A stretch of DNA of 64,000 nucleotides from Chlorocebus sabaeus. Lineage: Eukaryota > Chordata > Mammalia > Primates > Cercopithecidae. The translations under genes were made by a program, and so were the position numbers. Location: assembly GCF_047675955.1 (NCBI RefSeq), contig NC_132925.1:71429622-71493621 (forward strand), written 5' to 3'. This document shows, piece by piece, positions 1 to 11,127 of this stretch; the stretch's first letter is position 1; every line of letters starts with the position of its first letter. The notes under the pieces are model-generated. The model saw only the letters and a list, made by a program, of their open reading frames with translations, did no database searches and was not told where the DNA came from.

Positions 1-59
1 ATACATAACATTTGTAAGAATAAAATTAAATAGTGAAACTTGAAAGCACAGAGACCAGT

Positions 60-252
60 ATGTCTCAACCTTTAGTGTACATAAGAATCACATATTATTC
101 TCTTTTTAAAAATGTAAATTTCTGGTCCTATCCCCAGAAATTCTGACTCAGTAAGATTGGGGGTACCTCAGAAATCTGCATTTTTAATCTCACCAGGAGA
201 TTTACACGTGGGTAGTCTGAAGACTTATACTTGGAGAAAAACTGCTTGAGAT
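60..252. mobile_element. MER5-like hAT-Charlie miniature DNA transposon
   Basis: The stretch reads like a degraded MER5: a 'tctcaacctttagtgtacat' edge, then 'aagaatcac', a central 'cccagaaattctgactcagta' like block, and a closing arm. MER5 elements are non-autonomous hAT transposons with no coding capacity. Exact subfamily and orientation are uncertain. Confidence 0.7.
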
Positions 253-1702
253 ATAACATTATTTGGGATATGTTAAAATGCCAGCAATTTAGACAAGACA
301 ATTAACCTATGACATTTGCTTCTTAATGGATAATGAGAAAACTTGAAATGATACCAGTGGGTTGCTAAGTAAGTTGCTTTCATCCAATTCCCCAGGTAAT
401 CAATCTATAGATCCTCACCCACCCCTACACAGTGCAACCTGACAGTACTTTGTTAAAGCAACTAAACCTACAGGAAATTTGATCTCTGAATAAGAAAAGA
501 CCTTGAAAGAGAAAAATATACTGTGTGTGTGTGAAGAATCTACTATTAAATCTTAAAGGCTGTGCTGTATAAAGTAAAATTATTGTTATTAAATTCTCCA
601 CAGATTACAAGGTAGCAGCAGCTCATATTGTAAAGGCCAGATTGGACTTTTGTGACACCCAACTCGCTAAGCACAAGGGATGTAGACTTTGCCTCTTGAA
701 GGATATTTGCCTACAGCACAATACCAATAATGGAAATAATATCTGATCGTATAAAGTTGAGGCTTTTATTCTCCATAGAACTGAGAAATGATGAGAGAGG
801 CACTCTGGGAATTTTCTCTTTAGATTAAATATTTGAATCATGACTGTCTGAGACAATCACATTCAGCTTGAAAATTACTTTGCTATCTCAAGCATGCTGA
901 GAATAAAAGACACTTTTGGTATCACAATTAAGACATGAAAATCTTATTTTCTGCAGGATTTGTATAGTTAAGAGAAAAAAGTATTTGAATGGTACTTAAT
1001 GTTTAAGCTAAATTTAGCTGACTCCATCTTCTGCACTGATATGGGAATAAACAAGTTCACAGCCTTTCAGAACTGATTAAAGAAACTCTCCAGAAGCTCA
1101 TCAGTTTTAAGCTATATGAGACAAGAGAAACAAAAGCCAACTGGACAACCACTTTGTTGTTCTGCATCAAGATGACAAATCTTAGGTTTTCTAGTACCTT
1201 CTTACATTTACTTCCAAACTGGTTTGAATCTCACATGGGGCTGATACATTATGGAGGCTTTGGAGGACAGGTAGCATTTGTTTTGTGGGGTTATTCCCTT
1301 TATCTTACTTTTGCCAGATCCAGTGATCATTTCTAGGGAGGTCACCCAGCTTTCGGAATTGGTCAAAAGGGTGGAAGCCTTCCATCCATTCATAGCTCAA
1401 CTAGCTTTAAGGGGAAGATGGTAACCATTTGATGATGCAATTTCTTCAGCAAGATCCCATTCTTCAAATGTGCCTTCATTCGACCACCAACTGAAAATGC
1501 CACTATTTCTAAAACCATCTTGGTACTCAGGGCCTTTTTAGGCTAAACTTCCATTCTACGTCTCCCCGTTTTCCCTATCAAACTCCAGTCAAACTGAATA
1601 ACTGAGATTTCTTGTTTATACTCTCTGGTCCTCTATCTCTAATCTTTACTTCTGTGACTCCTCCTGAAACCAACTTTGCAAAAATTATAACTCAGGAAAT
1701 TA
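253..1702. other. No recognised repeat or gene
   Basis: Unassigned AT-rich sequence. Open frames of about 60 codons occur on both strands near 1150-1400, but none has a recognisable domain. Some text near 1010-1060 resembles ERV1 LTR phrasing and may be an eroded part of the LTR that follows. Confidence 0.5.
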
Positions 1703-2428
1703 TGACAGTGAAAGAGGTCAGACCTAACAAACTCCATTTTCTTCTAACTTTTGAGCTGTCTTTGTTCATTTCTAGACAGAGGCTGAACTATCCTTGAGAA
1801 GGAATGTAGTTTATAGTTGAACTCTGAAAATTCTGAAACAACAAAATTGGTAATAGGCCCTTCCCCCCCAGAAAAAAACACCCTTCTTTCCTGGGGACCA
1901 GTCTGCCTTTGTACAACTAACGAATTAACTAAAAAATTAGAAATTATGGTTTAGGAGCCATGCAGCCTCTGGCTGCAAGAGTTTGAACCTCCCCAAATTT
2001 CTCCTGGGAATAACATCACTATTGAAAAACCTAAGATCAGTGTTTGAGATATTTTGCAGCCCCTGCACTGGGTGCATCAGCTGACACCACCCAGACAGGT
2101 TGTCTGGCTTAACTAGTTCTGCAATCCCACCTACGAAAAGAATAATTTACTTCGATTTTACAGCAAGAAAAATTTATTTCGACCCCCTTTGATACCATCT
2201 CCAACCCGACCAATCAGTACTCCCCACTTCTTGAGCCCCTAACCGCCAAATTATCCTTAAAAACTCCAATCCTGGAATGCTCGGAGAGACTGATTTGAGT
2301 AATAATAAAACTATGATCTCCCACACAGCCAGCTCTGTGTGAATTATTCTTTCTCCATTGCAGTTCTCCTGTCTTGATAAGTCGGCTCTGTCTAGGTTGT
2401 GGGCAAGGTGAACTCATTAGGTGGTTAC
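1703..2428 (+). mobile_element. Solitary class I ERV (ERV1-like) LTR
   Basis: About 725 bp with LTR architecture. It begins near 'tgacagtgaaagaggtcaga' and has a TATA-like 'ccttaaaaactcc' near 2260. A polyadenylation signal 'aataaa' lies near 2305, followed by a U5-like part with 'tcttgataagtcggctctgt' and an end near 'ggtggttac'. This text is typical of gammaretrovirus-like ERV1 LTRs, but I cannot name the subfamily. No internal region adjoins it, so it is probably a solo LTR. No clear target-site duplication was seen. Confidence 0.65.
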
Positions 2429-2489
2429 TCTCTTATTCTGGAAAACTACCTCACTCTTTCCTAACTTTTATACATCAACATCTTACCCA

Positions 2490-2680
2490 TTATTTAATGC
2501 TACCTCTTCCAGGAAGGCTTCCCTGACTCTCAATGTCTCTACTGTAAGTCTGTTTTCTTTTATCTGAATTCATAGCACACATCTCAATTTGCCCTTTATT
2601 TTTTTCCTGAGATTAAGGAAATGTGAATACAGGTCAGATTTCCTGTCTTTCTCATTAAATTGTAACTTAAAAAAAAATCA
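2490..2680 (+). mobile_element. L2 LINE fragment
   Basis: Contains the characteristic L2 3' region phrase 'cttccaggaaggcttccct', followed by 'catagcacacatctcaattt'. It is a non-coding relic of an ancient mammalian LINE. Confidence 0.75.
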
Positions 2681-4404
2681 AATTTAGTTTTGTATCCATC
2701 CCAATATTTAAGACAGGGCATCTCACCCTATCAATGTGCAGTTCTTGAATTAATTAGAGAAAAGAATGGATGTGTACTTACTCCTGGAAATCCTTCCAGT
2801 GATCTAATGTGCCTAAGGTAGAAATGATTGAGTGTTCCCGTTCAAAGAAATATCCACAGGAAAAAAAAAAAAACGGGAGAGGAAAATACACAGAATATGT
2901 GCCCATCACTCAACTCTAGGGGGAGGGGTCAGTTGCTAAGGAGGAGAGTGGGATACTGAGTCTACTTAAAGGAAACTTTACCCAGTCTCATTCTTACGCA
3001 TAATACTTGGCAAAGGAGAGACCATTTCCACCATTTAAATGCTTTCTACATTTAAATTCATTTCATTCACATGAAAAAAGTTAAGAAGGCATTGACATAT
3101 ATTCTGTTAAATACGTTCTCCAATGCAACAACAAAGGTTAGTTATCTGGATTTCATGTAGCTTATTTCAGATGGAATCAGAAGACAGGGAAGGAAATCCC
3201 TTTCAGTCCACTGAAACCACGGCTATTTAAATTCAAAGAGAACCTTAGTTTCCTTTCTTATACCACGAGGAACATGTAACAAATGATAGGCTGTGATCTT
3301 TTAGGATTCCATGCTGTCTTCTACAGTAGAATACTCAATTTGCATGTATATCAAAAACACAGTGGCTTGCTTTCAAAGCTTAAAGCACCGTATTTTCATA
3401 CTGGTTTTTGAGAAGCACTTAAGTCTCATTTATTGTTTTGATCATGTATGAGAACAAACTCAGGCAGTATGAAAAAATAATTAGAAGAAAATAAAAAGGA
3501 TAAGAAACTCTTTAGTGGAACAAATAGTATTCATATCAGAAGATGGTTGTGGGAGATGTCTCATAGCTGAATTTTGTGAGCTGATTGTTAAGCTGTAGGC
3601 AAATCCAAAGCAGCCATGGTGGGAATATTTACGCCTTACAAATTGGTGAACAGTACAAATCATAGCCCCGCCACCCCTCTCTTTTAGAGATGGTTTACCA
3701 GCATACCACCGATTAGAGGCTGGCATAGTTACAGTTTGCAAACCGGTGGGGAAAAACGATTGCAATATCTTAGTGATGTTTTCTTTCCTCAAAAATCTAC
3801 ATTAAGAACAAAAGTGGCAACAACATATTCAAAAACACTGGCAATGTTTAAGAAGAGTTGTACACATTGCAAAAATGCGGTTATATTTAGAACAAAAGGA
3901 TTGTAAGTCACAGCTCTACCAAATAAAGCATTGAAAGAGCTTTTAATAAACTTTTTCAGTACACATATTGCTTCTGTTTCTCATATAGTATATAATAATA
4001 TAATGTCTTCAAAAAATAAATGAAGCTTAAATTTGTCTTTCTCTAATTGGGTTGGCTATTACTATCCATACTGCCATAATCATTTATAAACAGTAATCAC
4101 AATCTATACTGAGCCCGTGTCTCTAATCATACAAGTCTCTGTATCTTTACGATTAAGTTTAACATGGCAAAAATGTAATGAAATTATAACTTTAATGAGA
4201 CATAAAAATAAAATCTTGTTTTAATTTGTAGAAAACTTCAGTTCTTTTAATGCTATGCTCAGAATCCAATGACATTTCAGTGACTATGAGAAGAAAAGGA
4301 AGGGTGACTATGGTAGGTGTAAGCACTGCTGCAGTTCTTTACATACCTATCCTGCTCTCAGCATTCACACTAATTTCCATACTTCTCATCACATTGATGT
4401 TGGT
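2681..4404. other. No recognised repeat or gene
   Basis: AT-rich unassigned sequence with an A-run near 2861. The minus strand is open for about 103 codons at 3481-3792, without any recognised motif. The text around 3640-3750 resembles an old DNA transposon but could not be assigned. Confidence 0.45.
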
Positions 4405-4742
4405 TTTGGCCATGTGACTTGCTTTAGCTAATTTAAGGTAGGTGAAATTGATAGTATGCCTGTTTTAGTCCACATTCTTGAGAGGTATTGCATGTTTCTC
4501 TTGTCTTCTTGTTATTGATTGTGAGAAGACTATGCCCTAGGAAGATGCTGCCCTTTAGCTTGAGCCTCAGAAGGAAAAACTTGGCCCATACTTGAATCCA
4601 GTCTACAGCCTGAATCCAAGTCTTGCTTAGATCTAGCTTCAGACAACTCACCAACCCATAAGCAAACAACAAATGTCTCAAGGCATTGAGTTTTAGTTTA
4701 ACATGTTATACAGCAGTATGGTAGCAATAGCTGATTAGTACA
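4405..4742 (+). mobile_element. MLT1-type (ERVL-MaLR) LTR fragment
   Basis: Begins with 'gccatgtgacttgctttagc' and ends with 'agcaatagctgattagtaca', a typical MLT1 start-side block and 3' end. The middle is strongly diverged, so this is an old mammalian solo LTR. Confidence 0.65.
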
Positions 4743-4834
4743 GTTAGCAGATGTTAGCTTAAAGTGGAAATTATTACAAACTTTCTTCATGATAACTTAT
4801 GTAAATCAACCTTGTATAGGTTTAGAATAAGAAA

Positions 4835-5040
4835 GCAAAGTTTTGAATCCTGGCTCAATAGCTTCAAACGCCTCTAACCTCAGTTTTGCCATCTATAAAA
4901 AGAGAATAACAATGTTCACAAGTTTCTGGTGAGGATGAACAGAGAATTCTCAACACAAAATGCTCCATTATAAAGGGCTCAACATAGAATATGGCACATA
5001 ATGAAAGCTCAAAAACTGATACCTGTGTTATTTTTATTAG
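4835..5040 (+). mobile_element. MIR SINE
   Basis: Follows the MIR order: 'tttgaatcctggctca', 'aacctcagttttgccatcta', 'gtgaggatgaa', then 'aaagctcaaaaactg'. Non-coding ancient SINE, same strand as the window. Confidence 0.8.
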
Positions 5041-5869
5041 ATAGCATTTATGTAACATTCACTGTTAACAGAAGTATGAATACTAACTGAAATCTAGAAG
5101 AGAAACAAAGCATATTTTTGTTTTAAACTCAGAAATCACTAATAAAACAAAACCACCTGCAAGGCAACATATTCAGTACTGACTGTAGAACACAGCCAAA
5201 GGCAATTGCTTTGGAATTAAACACAGGTTTGGAACAGGGATTTTTTTTTTTTTTTTTTTTTTGAACACCGATAAGCACTGACCATATCAAAAGGCTCTGT
5301 AAAATTTGATGGATGAGTTCCATTACATAAGTAAAAATTAAAGCATGGCCTCATCCAAGTGTTGTTAACAACAGGCATGAAAGATCCATAGCAGGTAGTC
5401 CAGAGTTCACCAGGGAGAAGAGTTTTCAACATAAGCGTGTACTGCAAAAACAAATACCCACATCTTTAAATGAACTCCAAGCCAAAGAACCCTTAAGCCT
5501 TGCATTTGAACACCAGCTAATCTAATTTGACAGAAACCCACTAAGTGATCAGAAAATTCAACCATGTGGTCTTCAGTGAATTAATTAAATTGGCTGGGGA
5601 CTCAATGTCTCAGGCATGCCATACTGCTCTTTTCTCAGGTGGAAGAGAGAAGATAGGCAAATAGAAAAGAATGTGAAGTTTAGGTGGATGTGTACCTCAC
5701 TTCACATACCTAGGATTCCCCTCAGAAGCTGCAATGTGTCCCATCTCTGTGTCTTCCTGATACCGTTTCATGATTACTTTAAGAAATGCAGTACTTAAAC
5801 ATTTAAGAGGATAGATCTTCTAGTAAGTGTTCTTACCATAAATACACACAAAACAAAAAACAAAAAGAA
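5041..5869. other. Unassigned; includes a 22-base T run at 5241-5262
   Basis: No repeat family recognised. The T22 run could be the tail of a minus-oriented retroposed sequence, because the minus strand beside it is open for about 78 codons (5217-5453). No convincing target duplication or protein family was found. Confidence 0.4.
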
Positions 5870-6440
5870 TAACACAGGGACACAGGAAGCTTTTGGAGGT
5901 GATGGGTATGCTTATGACCTGAATTTTGGTGATAACATGAGTATATACTTATGTCCAAACTCACCAAATTGTATGCATCAATTATGTGTAGTTTTGTATA
6001 CCAAAGCAACTTTTTTGTATACCAGTTGATATGGTTTGGATTTGTGTCCTTGCCCAAATCTCACATCCAGTTGTAATCCCTAGTGTTGACTGGATCATGG
6101 GGGTGGATTTCCTCCTTGCTGTACCCATGACAGTAAGTGAGCTCTCATGAGATCTGATTGTTTAAATGTGTGGCACCCTCCCCCTGCCACCTGCCTTCTC
6201 CCTCTTCCTCCTGCTCCAGCAGTACAGGATTTGCCTGCTTCCCCTTTGCCTTCACCCTGATTGTAAGTTTTCTGAGGCTGCCCCAGCCATGCTTCCTGTG
6301 CAACCTATGGAACTGAGAGCCAATTACACCTCTTTTTTGAAACACATTATCCAGTCTCAGGTAGTTCTTGCTGTAAAGAAGTGTGAGAACAGACTAATAA
6401 ACCAACTATATCCAAATAAGCCTGGAAAAGAGCATAATAT
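5870..6440 (+). mobile_element. Old L1 (L1M-type) 3' end, split by an LTR
   Basis: 5870-6026 reads 'cacaggaagcttttggaggt...ggtgataacatgagtatata...aaattgtatgcatcaattat', the usual 3' terminal region of L1M elements. After the MST LTR at 6027-6402 the tail resumes with 'ccaactatatccaaataagc', matching the 'atacctcaataaagct' end. It is therefore one element interrupted by a later insertion. Confidence 0.7.
6027..6402 (+). mobile_element. MST-type MaLR solo LTR
   Basis: Starts 'tgatatggtttggatttgtg' and carries 'ggatcatgggggtggatttc', 'gagctctcatgagatctgat' and 'cccagccatgcttcctgtg'. It ends 'gagaacagactaata'. The length of about 376 bp fits an MSTA/MSTB LTR. No internal region follows. It sits inside the L1 tail, so it is younger than that L1. 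Confidence 0.85.
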
Positions 6441-6468
6441 TTCAACTAATCTAAATTGTCAAACATTA

Positions 6469-6767
6469 GGCCGGGCACGGTGGTTCATGCCTGTAATCCT
6501 AGCACTTTGGGAGGCCAAGGTGGGCAGATTTCCTGAGGTCAGGAGTTTGAGATCAGCCTGGACAACATGGTGAAAACCCGTCTCTACTAAAAATACAAAA
6601 ATTAGCTAGGCGTGTTGGTGCCTGCCTGTAATCCCAGCTATTTGGGAGGCTGATGCAGGAGAATTGCTTGAACCCAGGAAGCAGAGGTTGCAGTGAGCCG
6701 AGATCCTGCCACAGCACTGCAGCCTAGTGACAGATCAAAACTCCATTTCAATAAACAAACAAACAAA
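6469..6767 (+). mobile_element. AluS element
   Basis: Full-length dimeric Alu starting 'ggccgggcacggtgg', with both monomers, and a tail made of (CAAA)n. A 9-bp duplication 'caaacatta' lies at 6460-6468 and 6768-6776. Confidence 0.92.
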
Positions 6768-6777
6768 CAAACATTAA

Positions 6778-6935
6778 AGGACATAGAATCACCTGGAAGG
6801 CTTGTTTTAAATGTGTATCCTGCCCAGACCCCAGGTATTCTGATTTAATAGTCTACAGTGATGATTGTAACTATCCTTTTCATCCTCATACCTTTCAAGC
6901 AGATAGTTTGAGGATCATACTTTGAGGAATATTAA
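6778..6935. mobile_element. MER5A-like hAT miniature element
   Basis: Contains 'agaatcacctggaaggcttg' and 'cccaggtattctgatttaat', typical MER5A text, and closes near 'gaggatcatactttgagga'. The interior is diverged. Confidence 0.65.
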
Positions 6936-7224
6936 ACTACGCTTAATAGAAAGTCCCAAACTTTGATTCTTGGCCAAAGATGTGTTTTATCGCCAATTTG
7001 GTGGTGGAAAAGAGGAAATTTCACATAGATAATCATTTTCTGGATTTTCTTTAAAAATAAGATTAATTTTTGAGCTTAGCTCTTTCATGATAAAAGCACA
7101 TCAGAGGTGAATAGTGCCAGAAAAGTCAGTTAGGAGGATCCCAAAAGCATGAAAATGAGAGACCAAAGTCACTGAGGAAAGGATGTCAGAATTAAGGTTT
7201 TCAGATACAGAAACCCAGTTCCCA

Positions 7225-7345
7225 TGGCTTTATAATAATCATAGTCAGCATTTAAGGAATGCATGCAATGAAAGGACCCCTCTGCTAGGTGCCTTACATA
7301 TATTGCTTCTAATCCCCACAACAACTAGACAAAGTAGATACTACG
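7225..7345 (-). mobile_element. MIR SINE fragment
   Basis: 'ctgctaggtgccttacatat' and 'aatccccacaacaac' match the reverse complement of the MIR 3' half. It ends exactly where the neighbouring L1 tail begins. Confidence 0.7.
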
Positions 7346-7347
7346 TT

Positions 7348-8548
7348 CTTTTTTATTATTATTATACTTTAAGTTCTAGGGTACATGTGCTTGATGTGCA
7401 GGTTTGTTACATATGTATACTTGTGCCATGTTGGTGTGCTGCACCCATCAACTCATCAGCACCCATCAACTCGTCATTTACATCAGGTATAACTCCCAAT
7501 GCAATCCCTCCCCCCCAATCCATAATAGGCCCCGGTGTGTGACGTTCCCCTTCCCGAGTCCAAGTGATCTCATTGTTCAGTTCCCACCTATGAGTGAGAA
7601 CATGCGGTGTTTGGTTTTCTGTTCTTGTGATAGTTTGCTGAGAATGATGGTTTCCAGCTGCATCCATGTCCCTACAAAGGACACAAACTCATCTTTTTTA
7701 TTGCCACATAGTATTCCATGGTGTATATGTGCCACATTTTCTTAATCCAGTCTGTCACTGATGGACATTTGGGTTGATTCCAAGTCTTTGCTATTGTGAA
7801 TAGTGCTGCAATGAACATACGTATGCATGTGTCTTTAGAGCAGCATGATTTATAATCCTTTGGGTATATACCCAGTAATGGGATGACTGGATCATATGGT
7901 ACTTCTAGTTCTAGATCGTTGAGGAATCGCCATACTGTTTTCCATAATGGTTGAACTACTTTGCAATCCCACCAACAGTGTAAAAGTGTTCCTATCTCTC
8001 CACATCCTCTCCAGCACCTGTTGTTTCCTGACTTTTTAATGATTGCCATTCTAACTGGTGTGAGATGGTATCTCATTGTGGTTTTGATTTGCATTTCTCT
8101 GATGGCCAGTGATGACGAGCATTTTTTCATGTGTCTGTTGGCTGTATGCATGTCTTCTTTTGAGAAATGTCTGTTCATATCCCTTGCCCATTTTTTGATG
8201 GGGTTGTTTGTTTTTTTCTTATAAATTTGTTTGAGTTCTTTGTAGATTCTGGATATTAGCCCTTTCCTTACTCCTTATACAAAAATTAATTCAAGATGGA
8301 TTAAAGACTTAAATGTTAGACCTAATACCATAAAAACCCTAGAAGAAAACCTAGGTAATACCATTCAGGACATAGGCATGGGAAAGGACTTCATGTCTAA
8401 AACACCAAAAGCAATGGAAACAAAAGCCAAAATTGACAAATGGGATCAATTAAACTAAAGAGTTTCTGCACAGCAAAAGAAACTACCATCAGAGTGAATA
8501 GGCAACCTACAGAATGGGAGAAAATTTTTGCAATCTACTCATCTGACA
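7348..8548 (-). mobile_element. 5'-inverted primate L1 insertion
   Basis: 7348-8261 is the L1 3' end in reverse complement: T-rich tail, 3' UTR and C-terminal ORF2. 8262-8548 is the immediately preceding ORF2 segment but in plus orientation. Its end 'ctactcatctgaca' joins, in the L1 consensus, to the 'aagggctaatatccag' that begins the other segment, so almost nothing was lost. The junction shares 'cccttt', as expected of twin-primed insertion. The 3' UTR has an 18-bp unit present twice (7442-7459 and 7460-7477). The target duplication is not clear. Confidence 0.88.
7672..8178 (-). pseudogene. L1 ORF2p C-terminal fragment (168 codons)
   Basis: This open frame encodes part of the C-terminal region of the L1 ORF2 endonuclease/reverse-transcriptase polyprotein, downstream of the catalytic domains. 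Recognisable are the cysteine-rich knuckle 'CWRGCGEIGTLLHCWWDC' and the conserved 'WNQPKCPSVTDWIKKMWHIY' block. Compared with the better-preserved copy near 35.7-36.9 kb, the reading frame changes after 'VAIKK' and ends early, so the true ORF2 C-terminus is frameshifted. Endonuclease and reverse transcriptase domains are absent. It is a dead fragment inside a 5'-inverted L1, with no promoter of its own visible. Confidence 0.85.
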
Positions 8549-8792
8549 TAAGTAAATCTTCTATGTCACCAGTAATATTGTGAGATTTTCTTCTTTTCTA
8601 AGGGCATTTTTACTTGAGCACATCATTCAGTGGCAACTGGGTGTTCATTCTAGCTATTGATATCATCCAATATTTATCCAGCAATTTTTATAATTAATGA
8701 AAATTCTTATAAGTGGACTCAACCTACCAAAGTTGGAATATGATTATATGTGTCTGATACCATTATGTGTATGTGTATAAAAACATGCCTTA

Positions 8793-9095
8793 GGCTGGAT
8801 GCAGTGACTCATGCCTATAATCCCAGCACTTTGGGAGGTCGACATGGGGGAATCATGAGGTGAGGAGATTGAGACCATCCTGGTTAACACAGTGAAACCC
8901 CATCTCTACTAAAAACACAAAAAATTAGCCGGGCAAGGTGGCAGGTGCCTGTAGTCTCAGCTATTCGGGAGGCTGAGGCAGGAGAATGGAGTGAACCTGG
9001 GAGGTGGAGCTTGTAGTGAGCGGAGATCATGCCACTGCACTCCAGCCTAGGTGAGAGAGCAAGACTCTGTCTCAAAAACAAATAAATAAATAAAT
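8793..9095 (+). mobile_element. AluY element
   Basis: Full-length Alu with AluY-type text 'gaccatcctggttaacacag' and 'ggagaatggagtgaacctg'. The tail is (TAAA)n. A perfect 14-bp target duplication 'aaaaacatgcctta' lies at 8779-8792 and 9096-9109. Confidence 0.93.
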
Positions 9096-9109
9096 AAAAA
9101 CATGCCTTA

Positions 9110-9779
9110 TATTTTATAGGATATCCTCCAATTAAAAATAAAAAATTGATCCCACTGTTCCCATAACCATTGGAATGGCCTAGAAATTTGAGTTATTCAG
9201 CATCTGAAACCCATTTTAATCCAACTATTTTAAAGCTTAAAGGGGTACAAAGTTCTATGTAAGATCATGTGTATACTCATGAGTATGGAAAAGTTGATCT
9301 CTGTGTGGATAACTCATTCATTGCTATTTCCCAGAAGGAAAAAATGGGCAGTGGTACCATAGAAAAACTCAGAGTTCAAGCCCAAATAACTAAATAATAG
9401 ACCTAATAGTCTTGTTCCTGGAAAGCAAAGTGCTTATCATTTTTTATGTCTCTGACTCTCCATTTATTAAAAAAAGCGTTGGTGATAACATCCATAATTC
9501 CTTTTAGCTGCAAATTCTATCAGTCTAAAAGAATTATTAGCTTAACCTATGAGGAGAAAGAAAAATCATACCAAACGCTCTTATAAATAAAAGGCATGTA
9601 ACAAAAGCCATAATGCAAACACATTTCTCATGAAGCTTGTGAATACTCAACATGGTCACATGACAAAACCCCAGGCACAATGACCTTGACAAGTTACTAA
9701 GGTTTACTAATCTGTGGTTCTGCTCTGCCTCAGAATATACAAAAAAATTACATTTCTTTATTCCCTTTAAGTTACGTAT
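9110..9779. other. No recognised repeat or gene
   Basis: AT-rich unassigned sequence. No long open frame or structured element was seen. Confidence 0.5.
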
Positions 9780-10050
9780 GCTCTTGTCACTACTATTGGC
9801 TAATGAAATGTGATGTAAGTGACATGTGACACCTTGGAGTCAAAGTATGTAATTGCTGGCGCTCTGTTTTCCAACCCTCTCACTTCCTATCCCTCAGAAG
9901 ATACAACAAACAGAAAGATGATAGACCCTTCACTGATATGGGTCCCTGAGGAATCCATATCAATATATCTCATTGACATGGGTCCCTGAGGAACCCATAT
10001 CAATGTATCTCATTGACTTGCCTCAGACATGTAACATGAGTGAGACATAT
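9780..10050 (+). mobile_element. MLT1-like LTR fragment
   Basis: 'ggctaatgaaatgtgatgta' with 'gtgacatgtgacacctt', then 'gggtccctgagga' and 'gacatgtaacatgagtgag', follow the order seen in MLT1 LTRs. Strongly diverged and with an internal tandem duplication. Confidence 0.55.
9935..10014. repeat. 40-bp tandem duplication, two copies
   Basis: Units at 9935-9974 and 9975-10014 differ at three positions. Both contain 'atgggtccctgagga' and end 'atctcatt'. Confidence 0.9.
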
Positions 10051-10107
10051 AGCATGAATGTCAAAACACTGGGATTTCAGGGTGAATTTCCTACCACAGC
10101 AAAAATC

Positions 10108-10250
10108 AAAGTGTGGTACATGATCAAGCAGTACGGGTATCAGTTCAGAGATTGTTAAAAATGCAGAATCTTAGGCCACATCTCAGAACTAGTGAGTCAG
10201 AGGCTGCATATTAACAAGATCACCAAGTGATTTGTATAAAGATTGAGACA
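10108..10250. mobile_element. MER5A-like hAT miniature element
   Basis: 'caaagtgtggtacatgatca', 'ttaaaaatgcagaatcttag', 'cagaactagtgagtcagag' and 'aacaagatcaccaagtgatt' follow the MER5A consensus order. Confidence 0.8.
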
Positions 10251-11127
10251 CATTGAGAGTCTATCCTGACTTATCCAATGTTTAAGTAACTGTCCAATGT
10301 AGATATATTTGAAAGATCTAGCTTCCTCTAATGAACATAAACCCCTAGGATTTTCTTCAACATGTTCAAAAGTTGTTTCACAAATTGACAAATGTAGCAA
10401 CAACAACAAAAGAAATATAATATCTCAGCACTGCTTTGAACTATGCCTAATAGTATGAATGTTCTCTGTTCCTATCTTGAAGAATGAAGAAAGGAAAACA
10501 CATATATAAATGGCCCTACCCATACCATTTTTTTCTATGTATAAACGCATAGTAAAATCATTACCACAATCAAGCCGTTCATCGTCTCATAGCATTATTT
10601 TGTGTGTATCATAAGCTTACCATCTACTCTCTTGGCAAATTTCAAATATATGGTATATTAACTATAGTTTCCATGTTGCACATTAAGCCTCCTGAACTTA
10701 TTCATCTCATAACTGAAAATTTTGTACCCTTAGACCGAGATCTCCCCATTTCTCCCACTTCCTGAAATCCTGGTAACCACAGTCTCACTTGTTTCTATGA
10801 GTTTGTCTTCTTTATATTCCATATGTAAGTGAAGTCACATTATACTTGTCTTGCTGTGGCTGGCTTATTTCATTACAATAACATCCTCCAGGTTCATCCA
10901 TGTTGTAATCGATGGCAGAATTTCCTTCTTTTGTAAGGCTGAATAATATGCCATTTCTTCATTCATTCAGCAATGAACACTTGGGGTGATTCTATATCTT
11001 GGCTACTGTGAATAACGCTGCCAGTGAACATGGGAGTGCAGATATCTCTTCCACGTACTGATTTCATTTCCTTTGGTTGCCCACCCACAAATGGGATTGT
11101 TAGATCACGTGTTAGTTCTATTTTTTA

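Noticed and set aside
3481..3792. 103-codon minus-strand frame
   Set aside because: No recognisable domain and low-complexity ends; probably a chance frame, possibly over an old DNA transposon.
5217..5453. Minus-strand frame of 78 codons ending in a lysine run beside T22
   Set aside because: The lysines come from the A-run. No protein family, 3' UTR or clear target duplication supports a processed pseudogene; only a weak 'acaggga' echo was found near 5870.
7183..7745. Plus-strand frames of 113-119 codons
   Set aside because: They are antisense translations of the L1 3' UTR and ORF2 end; the same frames recur at 35487-35863.
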